A stretch of DNA of 64,000 nt from Cellulomonas phragmiteti (GTDB lineage: Bacteria > Actinomycetota > Actinomycetes > Actinomycetales > Cellulomonadaceae). Under the pieces are notes generated by a model, which was not told the origin of the DNA, did not search any database, and saw only the letters and a program-made list of their open reading frames with translations. The stretch lies in contig NZ_BONP01000015.1 in assembly GCF_016862775.1 (NCBI RefSeq), positions 33,106-97,105 on the forward strand, written 5' to 3'. Below are positions 61,563 to 64,000 of this stretch, in pieces. The stretch's first letter is position 1. Every line of letters starts with the position of its first letter. A program made the position numbers and the translations under genes.

Positions 61563-61597
61563 GCGCACCCGCCGGTCCCACGGACCGGCGGGTGCGC
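61563..61597 (+). terminator. Strong hairpin after the ABC-2 permease
   Basis: GCGCACCCGCCGGTCC and GGACCGGCGGGTGCGC are perfect 16-base arms with a 3-base loop, 20 bases past the stop. The next 240 bases to GH48 hold the LacI-type site only. Confidence 0.85.
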
Positions 61598-61636
61598 GTG
61601 GTACTGCCCTGGTCGCGCTCCCACGACCTCGCGTCC

Positions 61637-61648
61637 CTAAGCGTTTCG
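61637..61648. promoter_or_regulatory. LacI-type operator candidate upstream of GH48
   Basis: The minus strand reads CGAAACGCTTAG. The ten-base core is identical to that before GH127. It lies 190-200 bases before the GH48 start. Confidence 0.45.
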
Positions 61649-61837
61649 CCGCCTGGACGCTGCCTGTGCGCGTGATGAGAGTGAGCGACGTCCAGACCGC
61701 TCGCCGCGGGCGCGATGCTGCGCACCCGGCCGGCGGTCCGTTCCTTCGTGCAGGACTGCCGGCGGCACCGAGGCCGTGGGCAGGTTCCACGGCGGCACCG
61801 AGGCCGCACGTGGTCGACGCCAAGAAAGGTACGGAAG

Positions 61838-64000
61838 ATGTCCTCAAGCACCCGACGGCGTGCCGTCAGAGCGGCCTGGGCCGTCCTGACGGCCACGTCG
61901 CTCGTGGCCGTGGGCGGCGCGCAGGCGGCCTCCGCCCTCGCCGGGCCCACGGCGCAGGTCGCGCCCGCAGCGGTCGCGGTCGACTCCGAGTACGCGGAGC
62001 GGTTCCTCGAGCAGTACGACAAGATCAAGGACCCGGCCAACGGGTACTTCAGCCCGCAGGGCATCCCGTACCACGCGGTCGAGACCCTCATGGTCGAGGC
62101 CCCCGACTACGGGCACATGACGACCTCCGAGGCCTACAGCTACTGGCTGTGGCTCGAGGCGCTGTACGGCCAGGCGACGGGCAACTGGAAGCCCCTGAAC
62201 GACGCCTGGGTCAACATGGAGACGTACATGATCCCCCAGCAGGCGGATCAGCCGACGAACTCCTTCTACCGGGCCGACGCGCCGGCGAGCTACGCCTCGG
62301 AGTACAACCACCCGAGCATGTACCCGTCGCAGATCGGCAGCAGCGGCAGCGTCGGGCGTGACCCGATCGCCGCCGAGCTGCGGTCGACGTACGGCAACAA
62401 CGACATCTACCAGATGCACTGGCTGGGCGACGTCGACAACGTCTACGGCTTCGGTGCCGCCCCCGGCCCCGGCTGCCAGCTCGGCCCGAGCCACCAGGGC
62501 ATGTCGCTCGTCAACACCTTCCAGCGCGGCCCGCAGGAGTCGGTGTGGGAGACCATCCCGCACCCCACCTGCGACGACTTCACCTACGGCGGGCGCAACG
62601 GGTACCTCGACCTCTTCACCGGTGACGCGTCGTACGCCAAGCAGTGGAAGTTCACCTCGGCGTCCGACGCCGACGCGCGTGCCGTCGAGGCCATCTACTG
62701 GGCCAACAAGTGGGCGACCGAGCAGGGCAAGGCCGCCGACGTGGCCGCGACCGTGGCCAAGGCCGCCAAGCTCGGCGACTACCTGCGGTACACGCTGTTC
62801 GACAAGTACTTCAAGACCATCGGCTGCACGTCGCCGAGCTGCCCGGCCGGCTCCGGCAAGGAGAGCGCGCACTACCTGCTCTCCTGGTACATGGCCTGGG
62901 GCGGCGCGACCGACACCAGCTCCGGCTGGGCGTGGCGCATCGGCTCGTCGCACGCGCACATGGGGTACCAGAACCCGTTCGCGGCGTGGGCCCTGTCCAA
63001 CGACCCGAAGCTGACGCCGCGGTCGTCGACGGCCAAGGCCGACTGGACCAAGTCGCTCGAGCGCCAGCTCGAGCTGTACACGTTCCTGCAGTCGTCCAAC
63101 GGCCCGATCGCCGGTGGCGTCACCAACAGCTGGGACGGTGCGTACGCGCAGCCCCCGGCCGGCACGCCGACGTTCTACGGCATGGCGTACACCGAGGCGC
63201 CCGTCTACCACGACCCGCCGTCGAACCAGTGGTTCGGCATGCAGGCCTGGGGCGTGCAGCGCGTTGCCGAGCTCTACTACGAGACGGGCAACGCCCAGGC
63301 CAAGCGCGTCCTCGACAAGTGGGTCCCGTGGGTCGTCGACCACATCGAGACCGACGGTGCCGACTGGTCGGTGCCGTCCGAGCTCACCTGGGCCGGCAAG
63401 CCCGACACCTGGAACCCGACCAACCCGGGCTCCAACTCCGGCCTGACCGTCACGCTCAAGAGCTCCGGCCAGGACGTCGGCGTCGCCGGCGACACCGCCC
63501 GTGCGCTCCTGTTCTACGCGGCCAGGTCGGGCAACGTCGCGGCGCGCGACACCGCCAAGGACCTGCTCGACGCGATCTGGGAGAACAACCAGACCTCGCT
63601 GGGCGTCTCCGCGGTGGAGACCCGTGGCGACTACCAGCGGTTCGACGACGTCTACACCGCCGGTGGCGACGGCATCTACGTGCCGCCGGGCTGGACGGGC
63701 ACGATGCCCAACGGCGACGTCATCCGGCCGGGGGTGTCGTTCCTCGACATCCGGTCGTTCTACAAGGACGACCCGCAGTGGGCCAAGGTCCAGGCGGCGC
63801 TCAACGGCGGGGCCGACCCGCAGTTCCGCTACCACCGGTTCTGGGCGCAGACGGCGATCGCCGGCGCGCTGTCCGACTACGCGCGGCTCTTCGAGGGCGG
63901 CACCACGCCGACCCCGACGCCCACGCCGACCCCGACGGTGACGCCCACGCCGACGCCCACGCCCACGCCGACGCCGACGGTCACCCCGACACCGACGCCG
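61838..64000 (+). CDS. GH48 exocellulase (cellobiohydrolase), 3' end beyond window
   Basis: This partial product (721 residues to the edge) has a signal peptide (about 1-33) and a GH48 domain (about 50-690). The Glu pair of the family is seen as Glu87 in VEAPDYGH and Glu98 in MTTSEAYSYW, the spacing matching the E44/E55 pair of Clostridium CelF. Other typical pieces are YFSPQGIPYHAVETL, MHWLGDVDNVYGFG and RYHRFWAQTAIAGALSDYAR. The reading runs into a Pro-Thr linker at the right edge, after which a CBM is expected, as in Cellulomonas fimi CbhB. It degrades cellulose processively from the reducing end. No stop codon is within the window. Confidence 0.95.
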   Translation, partial: MSSSTRRRAVRAAWAVLTATSLVAVGGAQAASALAGPTAQVAPAAVAVDSEYAERFLEQYDKIKDPANGYFSPQGIPYHAVETLMVEAPDYGHMTTSEAYSYWLWLEALYGQATGNWKPLNDAWVNMETYMIPQQADQPTNSFYRADAPASYASEYNHPSMYPSQIGSSGSVGRDPIAAELRSTYGNNDIYQMHWLGDVDNVYGFGAAPGPGCQLGPSHQGMSLVNTFQRGPQESVWETIPHPTCDDFTYGGRNGYLDLFTGDASYAKQWKFTSASDADARAVEAIYWANKWATEQGKAADVAATVAKAAKLGDYLRYTLFDKYFKTIGCTSPSCPAGSGKESAHYLLSWYMAWGGATDTSSGWAWRIGSSHAHMGYQNPFAAWALSNDPKLTPRSSTAKADWTKSLERQLELYTFLQSSNGPIAGGVTNSWDGAYAQPPAGTPTFYGMAYTEAPVYHDPPSNQWFGMQAWGVQRVAELYYETGNAQAKRVLDKWVPWVVDHIETDGADWSVPSELTWAGKPDTWNPTNPGSNSGLTVTLKSSGQDVGVAGDTARALLFYAARSGNVAARDTAKDLLDAIWENNQTSLGVSAVETRGDYQRFDDVYTAGGDGIYVPPGWTGTMPNGDVIRPGVSFLDIRSFYKDDPQWAKVQAALNGGADPQFRYHRFWAQTAIAGALSDYARLFEGGTTPTPTPTPTPTVTPTPTPTPTPTPTVTPTPTP
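63904..64000 (+). repeat. Pro-Thr linker microsatellite of GH48
   Basis: Runs of CCGACG/CCCACG encode (Pro-Thr)n with interspersed Val-Thr. Linkers of this type join catalytic and binding modules in Cellulomonas glycanases. Confidence 0.85.

Overview
The window is a contiguous piece of a very GC-rich chromosome. The gene content points to an actinobacterium of the Cellulomonas type. The right end enters a GH48 exocellulase with a Pro-Thr linker. A stand-alone CBM2, a GH127 with ricin-type lectin repeats and a cutinase are also present. Start codons are often GTG, and many genes have a TANNNT box 6-7 bases before the start codon, the arrangement expected for leaderless transcripts. No insertion sequence, prophage, rRNA or CRISPR array was seen.

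Layout. 1-9 kb: a truncated GT87-like membrane glycosyltransferase, a uracil/xanthine permease, a LytR_C protein, a three-gene phospholipid operon (CDP-alcohol transferase, CdsA-like, acyltransferase), a PadR/membrane protein pair and a cold-shock protein. 9-16 kb: small conserved genes, a glycosyltransferase divergent from a TetR regulator, a rhodanese under a CsoR-like operator, tRNA-Ser(GGA), an AAA ATPase and an amidohydrolase. 16-32 kb: a housekeeping backbone (SRP RNA, dnaX, recR, a DUF5063 gene, lysC, asd). It is interrupted by an ABC/FtsX pair, an envelope operon (OmpA-like lipoprotein, DUF3060-like lipoprotein, DUF4190-like protein, two-component system), an ABC-2 exporter and a CBM2 protein.

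32-44 kb is the most unusual part. Two paralogous operons encode an ECF sigma factor, a membrane protein that looks like its anti-sigma factor, an amidoligase-family enzyme and, in the first operon, a secreted protein. The membrane and secreted proteins carry a shared repeat of about 45 residues that I do not recognise. The second operon has lost the secreted-protein gene but keeps its start region and its out-of-frame 3' end. Between the operons lie a NarL-type two-component system and a lipoprotein serine hydrolase. The same region holds two of three clusters of a dispersed palindromic repeat (GAGAG..GATCCAG).

44-53 kb: an LLM/FAD-oxidoreductase fusion divergent from a MarR regulator with a clear operator, an SDR plus MmyB-type regulator, dipZ divergent from a fasciclin lipoprotein, and a SigK/RskA-like pair. 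53-64 kb: GH127, a YtrA-type regulator with a perfect operator, two ABC modules, and GH48 cut by the window end. A CGAAACGCTT-like site lies upstream of the CBM2, GH127 and GH48 genes and may be a shared LacI-type operator.
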